A stretch of 38,934 bases of DNA from an uncultured Polaribacter sp. GTDB lineage: Bacteria; Bacteroidota; Bacteroidia; Flavobacteriales; Flavobacteriaceae. Below the pieces are notes generated by a model, which did no database searches, was not told the DNA's origin, and saw only the letters and a list, made by a program, of their open reading frames with translations. The stretch is taken from the NCBI RefSeq assembly GCF_947497695.1, contig NZ_CANMHM010000018.1, positions 1 through 38,934 of the forward strand. The letters run 5' to 3'. Shown piece by piece: positions 1-8,009 of the stretch; within the stretch, counting starts at the first letter, position 1; each line of letters opens with the position of its first letter. Made by a program: the position numbers and the translations under genes.

Positions 1-497
1 ACTAAAATGTTATATTCTTTGCTAAAATCGTCTAAAAGACAAAATATTTCGATAATTTTACTGTCAGTAATCATAGATGAAGATATTTATTATTAACTTG
101 TTATTCAGGCCATTAAGTCAATAATTTCTTCTCTATTTTACTAATAATTAATACCCTTTCTTAGCTCGAACTCACGTTAAACTTATTTTATTAGGCCTAA
201 ATGGCGACTAACTTATTATCAATCTATCAGAATTGATACAGACTCTTGTAAATAGAAATTTAAAAATATTTTAACTTCTGTAGAGTTTTGCGTACATCAT
301 AATCTTCAAATTAGTATAAATGCCTTTAATAAAGAAAAAACAATATAAATGATTCTTAAAATTAAATAGATATAGTTCTTATAATAAATTAACTATTATT
401 CAAATAGAAAATTTACAGATAAGTTGTTTAAAATAAGTGTCGTAAAAGGTAAGTGAGAAAAATATGAGAAATTAAACCTAGAAAAGACCCTAGTTAA
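1..497. other. Left-edge region without a recognisable gene
   Basis: This AT-rich stretch lies downstream of the minus-strand AraC gene. I find no open frame with a convincing start, signal peptide or familiar motif on either strand. A 10-base perfect palindrome TTAGGCCTAA sits at 191-200. An imperfect hairpin (AACCTAG near 474, CTAGTT near 491) could end the AraC transcript but is weak. The stretch may be ordinary intergenic DNA or a decayed gene; nothing here decides. Confidence 0.5.
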
Positions 498-1385
498 TTA
501 TCTAATTTGACTCTTTTTATAGTTTCTAGGAGATTTTCCCATAAAATTCTTAAAAATTCTAGAGAAGTACAGAGGGTCTTCAAAACCAATTTTATAGCTA
601 ATTTCTTTTATACTTAAATCTGTATAATTCAAGTATTCACAAGCTTTTTGCGTTTTTTTAAGATTAAAAAAAACCATGATTGGATAACCTGTATTTGATT
701 TAAATTTTGTGTGTAAGTAAGATTTAGAATAATTAAACTTTTCTGCAATTTCATCTAAAGAAAAGGTTTTATCTAAATTATCTAACAAGAATTTTTTTAC
801 TGAATTAATAATATTATCATTATTACTTCTATTAATTTCAAGATAAATATCTTGATAAACAAAAGAACTAATAAAATTTAAAGAAAGTAAATTAGCATAT
901 TCTATCTGGCCTTCTAAATTATTATGATCAAAAAGATTAAAAATTTTTTCAAATAACTTAATCTTTTCTATTGAAAATGGGGTTACTTTATAATTTTTTA
1001 TATCCGTTAATTTATACCTATTGTAAAGTTGTTTTGCTGTTTTTCCTTTAAAATGAAACCAATAAATAGTCCAAGGATCAGAATCATCAGCCTGATACTC
1101 ATGTTTTGTTTTTTTTGGAATAATAAAAAATTCATTGGGAGAAATAAAGTATTTAATACTATTTATTATTACTTCTCCTTTACCTTTTGTGCAATAAATA
1201 AAAATATAATCACTAGAGCCTTTGTTTCTTCTTCTAAAATGATTGTTTGCTTTTGGATAGTGTCCTAAACTACAAACATAAAAATTCTCTGTAATCTTGC
1301 TTTTTTTTGCGATACTCAATGTAGACTTAGGTAATGAAACTAGTTTTTGACCTAAAAAACCTTCTTTTAAAGCTGTAGTATGCAT
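498..1385 (-). CDS. AraC-family transcriptional regulator
   Basis: A 295-residue cytoplasmic regulator of the AraC/XylS type. Residues about 45-115 look like the cupin-like AraC ligand-binding domain (strand-rich, with FFIIPKKTKHEY typical of its metal/sugar pocket edge). Residues about 192-292 form the double helix-turn-helix: SLDEIAEKFNYSKSYLHTKF is the first HTH, and IKEISYKIGFEDPLYFSRIFK followed by G-x-SPRNYK is the classic second HTH signature. There is no signal peptide or membrane segment, so it is not a hybrid two-component regulator. It is transcribed divergently from the SusE/C/D genes with 266 bases between starts, the usual place for a local PUL activator. The likely ligand is a mono- or oligosaccharide released from the target glycan. 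By inference it binds the TATCTATRT-type boxes found upstream of the three transcription units. Confidence in the family is high; ligand and sites are inferred. Confidence 0.93.
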   Translation of the reverse strand: MHTTALKEGFLGQKLVSLPKSTLSIAKKSKITENFYVCSLGHYPKANNHFRRRNKGSSDYIFIYCTKGKGEVIINSIKYFISPNEFFIIPKKTKHEYQADDSDPWTIYWFHFKGKTAKQLYNRYKLTDIKNYKVTPFSIEKIKLFEKIFNLFDHNNLEGQIEYANLLSLNFISSFVYQDIYLEINRSNNDNIINSVKKFLLDNLDKTFSLDEIAEKFNYSKSYLHTKFKSNTGYPIMVFFNLKKTQKACEYLNYTDLSIKEISYKIGFEDPLYFSRIFKNFMGKSPRNYKKSQIR

Positions 1386-1546
1386 CTAAAATTATTTATT
1401 CAATAGATTAGTAATTTGGGGTATTAAATTATTTTATAAAAGTAATAAAAATAAAGCAATAAAATCTATAAATTAATAAAAAAAACAATATATTATAAGT
1501 AAATTCCTATTTTATCAAGTTATTGAAAAACGAATAAAAACATTTT

Positions 1547-1603
1547 TATCTATATTTTCAGTTAAAGTGTGCATTTTTTAATACCTGATTCATATTAGAT
1601 TTG
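1547..1603 (+). promoter_or_regulatory. Promoter of unit A with upstream TATCTATATTTT box
   Basis: TAGATTTG at 1596-1603 fits the Bacteroidota -7 consensus TAnnTTTG, 48 bases before the SusE-like start codon. No TTTG -33 box is at the right distance (TTTT instead, near 1575), which would fit activator dependence. The box TATCTATATTTT at 1547-1558 begins exactly 49 bases before the -7 box, the same spacing as in the two other unit promoters. The element itself is seen; its function is inferred. Confidence 0.6.
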
Positions 1604-1621
1604 AAAAATATAGATATTTTT
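1604..1621. promoter_or_regulatory. Perfect dyad at the expected transcription start of unit A
   Basis: AAAAATATAGATATTTTT is a perfect 8-2-8 inverted repeat directly after the -7 box. Its part AAAATATAGATA (1605-1616) is the exact reverse complement of the upstream box TATCTATATTTT at 1547-1558. The two copies therefore flank the promoter in opposite orientation, about 58 bases centre to centre. It could be a second operator, or a short hairpin at the 5' end of the mRNA. Confidence 0.45.
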
Positions 1622-1651
1622 TTAAACATTTCTTAACAAAAACTAAATATA

Positions 1652-3064
1652 ATGAGAATTATTAAATCCAAATTACCTCTTTTCGTCAGTTTTATACTAA
1701 TCATTATAAGTTGTAATGATGATGCTGTAGTTGTAAATTCTATTCCAGAATTCACAACATTAGAAGAAAACATTTCCTCTTTACCGGGAGAAGATTTTAT
1801 TTTTGAGGGAATTGTGTCAGATCCTGCAGGAATTAAATCGGTAAACTTTACTTATGAGCCTTGGTTTCTAAACAAAACAATTGTTAAGGATTCTTTGCCA
1901 GAAACTTACGAAATATCTTATCGTTTTAAAATTCCAGATGATGCTATCCCTAATAGTATTCATACAATACCAATGACAGTTTCTAACGCAGGTGACAAGA
2001 CTACTGTAAAAAATATCACCATTACACTTGATAGAGATATAGAAAATCCAGTTATTAATATAGCAAGTCCTGTTAATGGTGCAACCGTTTTAATTGGTAC
2101 TGCAGATGAAGTTAATTTAAATATTACTGTTACAGATAAAAATTTAGCAGAATTTAAAATAGAAAGTTCAGTATTAAATGAAACATTAGCTATTTCTGGT
2201 TCTTCATTTGAGTATGAAAAGGCGTTAAATATTACTGAGCCTGATACCTATACTTTTACAATAACTGTAACAGATACCTCAGGAAACGTTTCAACAGAAA
2301 CGGTTTCTATGAATGTTTTAAATGAGCTGTCTTTTGATGTTATGTACATAACAGGTGTAACTAGTGAAGCTTTGTTAGTGTCTGATATTTTTGGAATACC
2401 TTATGTTACCTCTGCAAGTGAAGTTGCGGAAGAAGATGGTTTTGTGTTTATAGGACGATATTACTCACCAGCACCAAATACAGAAGTTCGATTTTTAGCT
2501 CAAAAAGGTTCGTTTGGTCCTTATACATTTGGAGTTGATACTAATACAGATGGAAGACTTGCTCTGGGAGATGATGTAACAGTAAGCCCTATAGTTTTAC
2601 CAGAAGTAGGTTATTATGAAGTTAAGATGGACTTAAGAGATAGTTCTTACTCTGTAACATCATACATGCCTACAGATGATCCTTACACACAAATTTATAT
2701 ATTAGGTAGAGGTATTTATATTGATGATACTGTTTCTACTTGTACAGATAATACTACAAATGAAGACAGATGCTGGCATTTTAGATCAGGAAAACCTTTT
2801 ACAAAAGATCCAAATAATTCCTATTTATGGACAATAGATGTAACTGTAAAAGATCATCCAAATGACGATGGTGTTAATGGTTTTATATTAAATGCAAACC
2901 CTGCCAGTTGGGCTCCATTTTGGAGAGTTGATAACGTAGAAGATCCAGAAGCTACAGTGCCAGGAGGTGGAGGTAATTATGTTTTTCCAGATAGTGCTTT
3001 AGATAAAGACTACACATTTACTTTTGATACACATTTAAACAGAATATCTGCAACAATTCGATAA
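1652..3064 (+). CDS. SusE-like surface glycan-binding lipoprotein
   Basis: A 470-residue lipoprotein. The hydrophobic N-terminus ends in a lipobox at IISC, with Cys21 followed by an acidic stretch (NDD), which favours surface export in Bacteroidota. Residues about 25-130 and 133-225 look like Ig/fibronectin-type beta-sandwich domains (the second has the repeated pattern TVTDxSGNVSTETV). Residues about 226-340 and 341-470 look like two SusE/SusF-type starch-binding-like modules, the last rich in aromatic residues (SWAPFW) that could stack on sugars. No catalytic motif is seen. It is the first gene of unit A and lies directly before SusC, whereas the textbook order is SusC-SusD-SusE. By position and architecture its role is to hold glycan at the outer membrane for the SusCD importer. 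The family assignment rests on layout and domain pattern, not on a diagnostic motif. Confidence 0.75.
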   Translation: MRIIKSKLPLFVSFILIIISCNDDAVVVNSIPEFTTLEENISSLPGEDFIFEGIVSDPAGIKSVNFTYEPWFLNKTIVKDSLPETYEISYRFKIPDDAIPNSIHTIPMTVSNAGDKTTVKNITITLDRDIENPVINIASPVNGATVLIGTADEVNLNITVTDKNLAEFKIESSVLNETLAISGSSFEYEKALNITEPDTYTFTITVTDTSGNVSTETVSMNVLNELSFDVMYITGVTSEALLVSDIFGIPYVTSASEVAEEDGFVFIGRYYSPAPNTEVRFLAQKGSFGPYTFGVDTNTDGRLALGDDVTVSPIVLPEVGYYEVKMDLRDSSYSVTSYMPTDDPYTQIYILGRGIYIDDTVSTCTDNTTNEDRCWHFRSGKPFTKDPNNSYLWTIDVTVKDHPNDDGVNGFILNANPASWAPFWRVDNVEDPEATVPGGGGNYVFPDSALDKDYTFTFDTHLNRISATIR

Positions 3065-3100
3065 TTTAAATAACAATTAATTAATATAAATAATTACTAT

Positions 3101-6100
3101 ATGAAATATTTAGTTTTAATAATAGGCCTTTTTTTTCTCAGTTTTTCTGCTCAAGCTCAAAACACTGTAAAAGGGAGTGTTGTAGACGAAAATAACCAAC
3201 TAATTCCAGGGGTTAGTGTTTTAGAAAAAAACACAAGTAATGGTGTACAAACAGATTTTGATGGTAATTTTTCTATCAAAGTAGATGAAAATGCTATATT
3301 GGTTTTTAGTTATTTAGGTTTCAAAAGCCAAGAAATAATTGTTGGAGATCAAAAAACTATCAAGGTAAAACTTACTCAAGATGTTGCTCAATTAGATGAA
3401 ATTGTTGTAATTGGTTATGGTGCTGTAGGAAGAGATAAAATTGCAACGTCAATAGCTACAGTTACCGGAGAGGAAATTAATAAAGTTGTTGCTAGTAATC
3501 CTGCAGAAGCCTTGCAAGGTAGAGCAGCAGGTGTTCAGGTTTTGTCTAATGGAGGGGCACCAGGTGCTGCACCTCGTATTGTTATTCGTGGTATAACTTC
3601 ACCTAATGGAACACAACCACTTATTGTATTAGATGGGGTTATGCTTCCTGCATCTACTTCTATTAACTTTATAAATCCACAAGACATTCAAACTATGCAA
3701 ATTCTTAAAGATGCAGCAGCTTCTGCTATTTATGGATCTAGAGCATCAAATGGTGTGGTTTTAATTACTACAAAAAGAGGTAAGGAAGGTAAACCAACTA
3801 TAAGTCTTGATGCTACTTTTGGAATGCAAAATATACAAAAGTTTAAAAGTGCCGGTGCTCAAGAATATATAAATGTAATGAATGCTAGAAGAATTAATGA
3901 TGGTAATACACCAGACCCTAACCTTGCTGGTTTTACAGGTGAAGGCACTGATTGGTGGAATGAAGTTGTTGAAGATTTAGCACCAGTTACCAATGTTAAT
4001 CTAAGAGCGTCTGGTGGTAGCGAAAATATTAAATATTCTGCTAGTGTTGGCGTGTTTGATCAGCGTTCAAACTTACAAATAGGTTTTTTTCAGAAAATTA
4101 ATACAAGATTTAACGTAGATTTTAAAATATCTGACAAACTTCAATTAAAACAAGATGTTAGTGTGAGGCTTCAAAATTCAGAAAATACACCTAATATATT
4201 ATTCAATACATTAAGAGTAGATCCAGTAACACCTGTTTTTGTAAATCAAAGTGAGCGTATAGGCCGAAATGAGTTTAGTATATATGGTTTTTCTAGAAAT
4301 TTAGTACCCAACCCTGTTGGGCAATTAGCCAGAACTTTTAACGAAGATAATTTCAATGAATTTTTTACAAATACTCAGTTAAACTATAAAATTAATAGTG
4401 ATTTAACATTTTCATCTCAACTTGGATTAACGTTTTCTGGCTGGAGACGTAAAAATTTTAATCCTGAATTTGAATTGGGACCAACTCAATTACGAGATAT
4501 AAATAGTGTAAATGATAGAATTGATCAAAACTTTGATTATGTATTTAATAATACCTTGACTTTTGAAAAAACTATTAAAGATAAACATTATGTTAATTTC
4601 TTGGCAGGTGCGTTAGTTGATTCACAAAGTACAAACTTTATACGAGGGGAGAGAGAAGGGATTCCAAGTAATACAAATGTAGATTTAAGGCAGTTAAATG
4701 GAGCTGAAGGCGAGGCTCAGTTTGTTACAGGTAATCAAGGAACAGATAATATATTATCTGGTGTTTTTAGAGGTATTTATAGTTTTGATAACAAATATAT
4801 TGTTAATGGATCTGTAAGGGTAGATCAATCTTCCCGATTTCCTAAAGATTCTCGAACTGGTGTATTTTCAAGTGCATCTTTTTCATGGGATGTAGATTCA
4901 GAAGATTTCTTTGAAAGCGAATACATAAATAATTTACGTTTTAAGGTTGGTTTTGGTGAAGTAGGGAATCAAGATATAAGCAGAGATGGACAGTTTTTCT
5001 CTGTTGGTTCTGGAGATTTTGTTTTTGGACAAGAAAGAGTGATTGCTAATTTTTTAGGAAGATTTGGTAATCCTAACCTAAGATGGGAAACAGTAAGGGA
5101 TCAAAACTTTGGTGTTGAAATGGGTTTTTTAAATAATACTATTACCTTTTCTGCAGAATATTATAAAAGAACATCAAAAGATTTATTGTTTAATGTGGAA
5201 TCTCCAAATTTTACAGGAATTCCTGGGCTAGTTGCTCAAAATGTAGGGAGTTTTGATTCTTCTGGTTTTGATTTACAGCTTGGATATAACAACCAATGGG
5301 GCGATTTTTCTTTAGGACTTAATCTTACAGCTTCAACTAACGAGAGTAGAGCTTCTGAATTAGCACCTGGTAACGAGCAAATTTTAGGGGGTAGAAGTGC
5401 TGTTTTAGGTAACAGGTTTTTAAAAATTACAGAATTAGGAAGAACTGTAGGACTTTTTTATGGTTTTAAAACTGACGGAATCTTTCAAAATCAAACTGAA
5501 TTAAATTCTCATACTTCAGAAGATGGAACAATTATTCAGCCTAATGCACAACCTGGTGATTTAAGATATGTTGATACAGATGGAAATGGAACGATTAATG
5601 ATGATGATTTACAAGTAATAGGAAATCCTTTTGCAGATATTATAGGTGGTCTTACTGTAAATATGGAATACAAAAAATTTGATTTATCAATGCAATTATA
5701 TGGTACAGCTGGTAATGATGTGTTTAATTTTAATAGGCAATATATAAATTCAGGTACTCAAAACTTAAACGTTGTTGCAGGGGCATTAGATAGAGTATGG
5801 TCACCAACAAACACAGGTGCAGAGTTCCCAAGATTATCAGAAGTAGACTTAAATGGTAATTATCAAAGACCTTCAGATTTATTTGTAGAAGACGGGTCTT
5901 ATTTAAGATTAAGGAATCTTCAAATAGGGTATAATTTTGATTTTAAAGGTATTAAAAAGTTTCGTTTATATGTTTCTGGTCAAAACTTATTAACTTTTAC
6001 AAAATACACTGGTTTTGACCCAGAAGTAGCCTCGGGGAACAACGTTATTAATAATTTCGGTTTAGATTTCTCTCGTAACCCAGTGGCTAGAACATTTTTA

Positions 6101-6124
6101 TTAGGATTAAATTTAACATTATAA
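3101..6124 (+). CDS. SusC/RagA-like TonB-dependent outer-membrane transporter
   Basis: A 1007-residue protein of normal SusC length. Residues 1-20 are a signal peptide ending in SAQAQ. Residues about 22-92 are the carboxypeptidase-regulatory-like domain (VKGSVVDENNQLIPGVSV and then DFDGNFSIKV). A TonB-box region lies at LDEIVVIGYG (98-107). The plug domain follows at about 112-228, with the SusC hallmark ALQGRAAGVQV and LKDAAASAIYGSRASNGVV. The rest is the beta-barrel, ending in RTFLLGLNLTL. It imports oligosaccharides across the outer membrane using TonB energy, with SusD as lid. It lies 36 bases after the SusE-like gene and 4 bases before SusD, so the three are surely co-transcribed. The identification is firm; the glycan cannot be read from sequence. 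Confidence 0.97.
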   Translation: MKYLVLIIGLFFLSFSAQAQNTVKGSVVDENNQLIPGVSVLEKNTSNGVQTDFDGNFSIKVDENAILVFSYLGFKSQEIIVGDQKTIKVKLTQDVAQLDEIVVIGYGAVGRDKIATSIATVTGEEINKVVASNPAEALQGRAAGVQVLSNGGAPGAAPRIVIRGITSPNGTQPLIVLDGVMLPASTSINFINPQDIQTMQILKDAAASAIYGSRASNGVVLITTKRGKEGKPTISLDATFGMQNIQKFKSAGAQEYINVMNARRINDGNTPDPNLAGFTGEGTDWWNEVVEDLAPVTNVNLRASGGSENIKYSASVGVFDQRSNLQIGFFQKINTRFNVDFKISDKLQLKQDVSVRLQNSENTPNILFNTLRVDPVTPVFVNQSERIGRNEFSIYGFSRNLVPNPVGQLARTFNEDNFNEFFTNTQLNYKINSDLTFSSQLGLTFSGWRRKNFNPEFELGPTQLRDINSVNDRIDQNFDYVFNNTLTFEKTIKDKHYVNFLAGALVDSQSTNFIRGEREGIPSNTNVDLRQLNGAEGEAQFVTGNQGTDNILSGVFRGIYSFDNKYIVNGSVRVDQSSRFPKDSRTGVFSSASFSWDVDSEDFFESEYINNLRFKVGFGEVGNQDISRDGQFFSVGSGDFVFGQERVIANFLGRFGNPNLRWETVRDQNFGVEMGFLNNTITFSAEYYKRTSKDLLFNVESPNFTGIPGLVAQNVGSFDSSGFDLQLGYNNQWGDFSLGLNLTASTNESRASELAPGNEQILGGRSAVLGNRFLKITELGRTVGLFYGFKTDGIFQNQTELNSHTSEDGTIIQPNAQPGDLRYVDTDGNGTINDDDLQVIGNPFADIIGGLTVNMEYKKFDLSMQLYGTAGNDVFNFNRQYINSGTQNLNVVAGALDRVWSPTNTGAEFPRLSEVDLNGNYQRPSDLFVEDGSYLRLRNLQIGYNFDFKGIKKFRLYVSGQNLLTFTKYTGFDPEVASGNNVINNFGLDFSRNPVARTFLLGLNLTL

Positions 6125-6128
6125 AATT

Positions 6129-7709
6129 ATGAAAAAATCTATTATATTCTTAATTATTTACACAACTATGTTTACTGTAAGTTGTGACACAGATAAATTT
6201 TTAGATCAGCCTTTGCAAGGAAGACAGCAATTAGATGATTTCTTTTCTACATCTAGTAGTGCAGAAACATTTGTGAACGGAATTTATCAATTGGTAAATG
6301 GTACCAATTGGAATCAAGTTAATTTTCAACGTCAAATTAATGAAATGGCGTCTGATGATAACTGGGCTGGAAATACAAGACAGCCAAGACCAGATATTAC
6401 AGGTATTGCTCAGTATAATGTATTTCCTGGTTCTACATATTTTAATTTATTTTGGGAAAATCATTATATTGGTATTACAAGAGCTAATATATCATTAGAT
6501 CGTATTCCTGAAGTAGATATAGAAGAAGAAAAAAAGCAACAATTTATTGCTGAAGCAAAATTTTTAAGAGCTTTTTTTTATTTTGATTTAGTTAGAAATT
6601 TTGGGGGTGTGCCAATTGTAACTACTTATAATGAAATTTTAGAACCATCAATAAATGATAAAGTGAGGTCTTCTGTTCCTGAAGTTTATACGTTTATAGA
6701 GAAAGATTTATTAGAAGCTATTGATGATTTACCATTAAAAAGTGAACAAAATTCTTCTGAAAGTGGAAGAGTTACAAAAGGTGCAGCACAATCATTACTA
6801 GCAAAAGTATATTTGTTTGAAGAAAAGTGGGGACTAGCACAAACCATGGCTTTTAATGTTATGCAGTCAGGAGAATATAGCTTAGAACCAGACTTTGCAG
6901 ATATTTATAGTGTAGATAATGTGGATGGTGTAGAGTCTATTTTTGAGATTCAATATATTAATAATCCTGCATTTCCTAATATTGGTGGTCAGTTTTCTAT
7001 TACCAATGGTAGTCGTGGAGATCGTGGTTGGGGCTGGGCATCACCAACAAGTGATTTAGAAAATGCTTTTTTAAGTGAAAATGATGTAATTCGCTTAAGA
7101 TCTACAATTATAAAACATGGAGAACCTGTTTTTGGTGATGATACAGTAACATCGTTTAATGGTTTACCTGAAGAAAATAAATCGGGTCGTACCAATAGAA
7201 AGTATTATGTACCTACAGATAAAAGGCCAGAACCATATCAGAGAGGTCAGATACCTTTACATTACATACATCTAAGATTGGCAGATGTTATTCTTATTCA
7301 TGCTGAAGCAGCATATTTTAATAATGATGAACCTGCAGCTAAAAGTTCTTTAAAGTTAATTAGAGATAGAGTTCAGTTGCCTTCTAATAATGCTCTAACT
7401 GGAGATGCTTTAAGAGATGCTATTTGGAAAGAAAGACGTTTAGAATTGGCTTTAGAACAACATAGATTGTACGATATTAGAAGACAAAAAATAAATGGTG
7501 TACCAAGAATAGCACTTATATTAGGACCAGAGGGGTCTTTTGTAAAATATAATACTGAGGTAAGTACAGATCCTTTTGAAACTACTAATTTACTAGAACC
7601 ACAAAATAGCGGTACTCTATTTGATCCAAATATTCACTTGTTATGGCCAATACCTCCAGAAGAGATTCAATTGTCTAGAGGTAAAATCGAACAAAATCCA
7701 GAATACTAA
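6129..7709 (+). CDS. SusD/RagB-like glycan-binding lipoprotein
   Basis: A 526-residue outer-membrane lipoprotein with Cys19 in the lipobox TVSC, again followed by an acidic stretch (DTDKF). Near the mature N-terminus is FLDQPLQG, the usual SusD opening. The TPR-like helical part includes EAKFLRAFFYFDLVRNFGGVP (about 141-161), a strong SusD/RagB signature. RLADVILIHAEAAYF (about 382-396), IWKERRLELALEQHRLYDIRR and the C-terminal LWPIPPEEIQ are also family hallmarks. It pairs with the SusC-like gene 4 bases upstream and closes over the barrel to deliver oligosaccharide. A 300-base gap with a hairpin separates it from the next gene. The identification is firm. Confidence 0.97.
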   Translation: MKKSIIFLIIYTTMFTVSCDTDKFLDQPLQGRQQLDDFFSTSSSAETFVNGIYQLVNGTNWNQVNFQRQINEMASDDNWAGNTRQPRPDITGIAQYNVFPGSTYFNLFWENHYIGITRANISLDRIPEVDIEEEKKQQFIAEAKFLRAFFYFDLVRNFGGVPIVTTYNEILEPSINDKVRSSVPEVYTFIEKDLLEAIDDLPLKSEQNSSESGRVTKGAAQSLLAKVYLFEEKWGLAQTMAFNVMQSGEYSLEPDFADIYSVDNVDGVESIFEIQYINNPAFPNIGGQFSITNGSRGDRGWGWASPTSDLENAFLSENDVIRLRSTIIKHGEPVFGDDTVTSFNGLPEENKSGRTNRKYYVPTDKRPEPYQRGQIPLHYIHLRLADVILIHAEAAYFNNDEPAAKSSLKLIRDRVQLPSNNALTGDALRDAIWKERRLELALEQHRLYDIRRQKINGVPRIALILGPEGSFVKYNTEVSTDPFETTNLLEPQNSGTLFDPNIHLLWPIPPEEIQLSRGKIEQNPEY

Positions 7710-8009
7710 TTTTATCAATATAATAGTATAGTTTTTTAAGAAGCGACTTTAATAGTTGTAATTAAAAAAAAGAATTAGGCTCATTTTTTAATAGGAAATT
7801 TTACATAGCTTCTGTTAGTTCAATAAAAATTATTTTAAACTAACAGAGGCCAAATAATAGACTTAATAATGCTTTTTGTGAGAATATTTATAAGAAAAAT
7901 TGATAACAAATGAATGATCAAAATCATTTAAAGATAATCTAATTAACTATTAACTATCCAAACCTATTTAATTAATAAATACATTTTACTCTTAAATAAA
8001 TATTAAAAG
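7710..8009. other. Intergenic gap with hairpin and no clear promoter
   Basis: No gene is seen. A 10-base-pair hairpin TCTGTTAGTT/AACTAACAGA lies at 7811-7820 and 7838-7847, with a 17-base loop. It lacks a T tract afterwards, so it is more likely an mRNA-end or attenuation element than a classic terminator. The 12-mer TAGTTCAATAAA at 7816-7827 recurs after the next gene. I find neither a TAnnTTTG box nor the shared 49-base promoter arrangement here, so the downstream hydrolase probably depends on read-through or on an unrecognised promoter. Confidence 0.5.
7811..7847. other. 10-bp hairpin after susD
   Basis: TCTGTTAGTT (7811-7820) pairs perfectly with AACTAACAGA (7838-7847). There is no T run on either side. 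It could stabilise the susCD mRNA end or reduce read-through into the hydrolase gene. The hairpin is seen; the function is inferred. Confidence 0.5.

Noticed and set aside
360..371. TATCTATT on the minus strand in the left-edge region
   Set aside because: No TAnnTTTG-like box lies 49 bases downstream on that strand, so it is probably a chance match in AT-rich DNA.
1029..1268. 79-codon plus-strand frame inside the AraC gene
   Set aside because: It is antisense to the ligand-binding domain of a convincing AraC gene and has no recognisable features.
7811..7847. Rho-independent terminator after susD
   Set aside because: The stem is good, but no T tract follows on either strand, so I kept it as a hairpin of unknown role.
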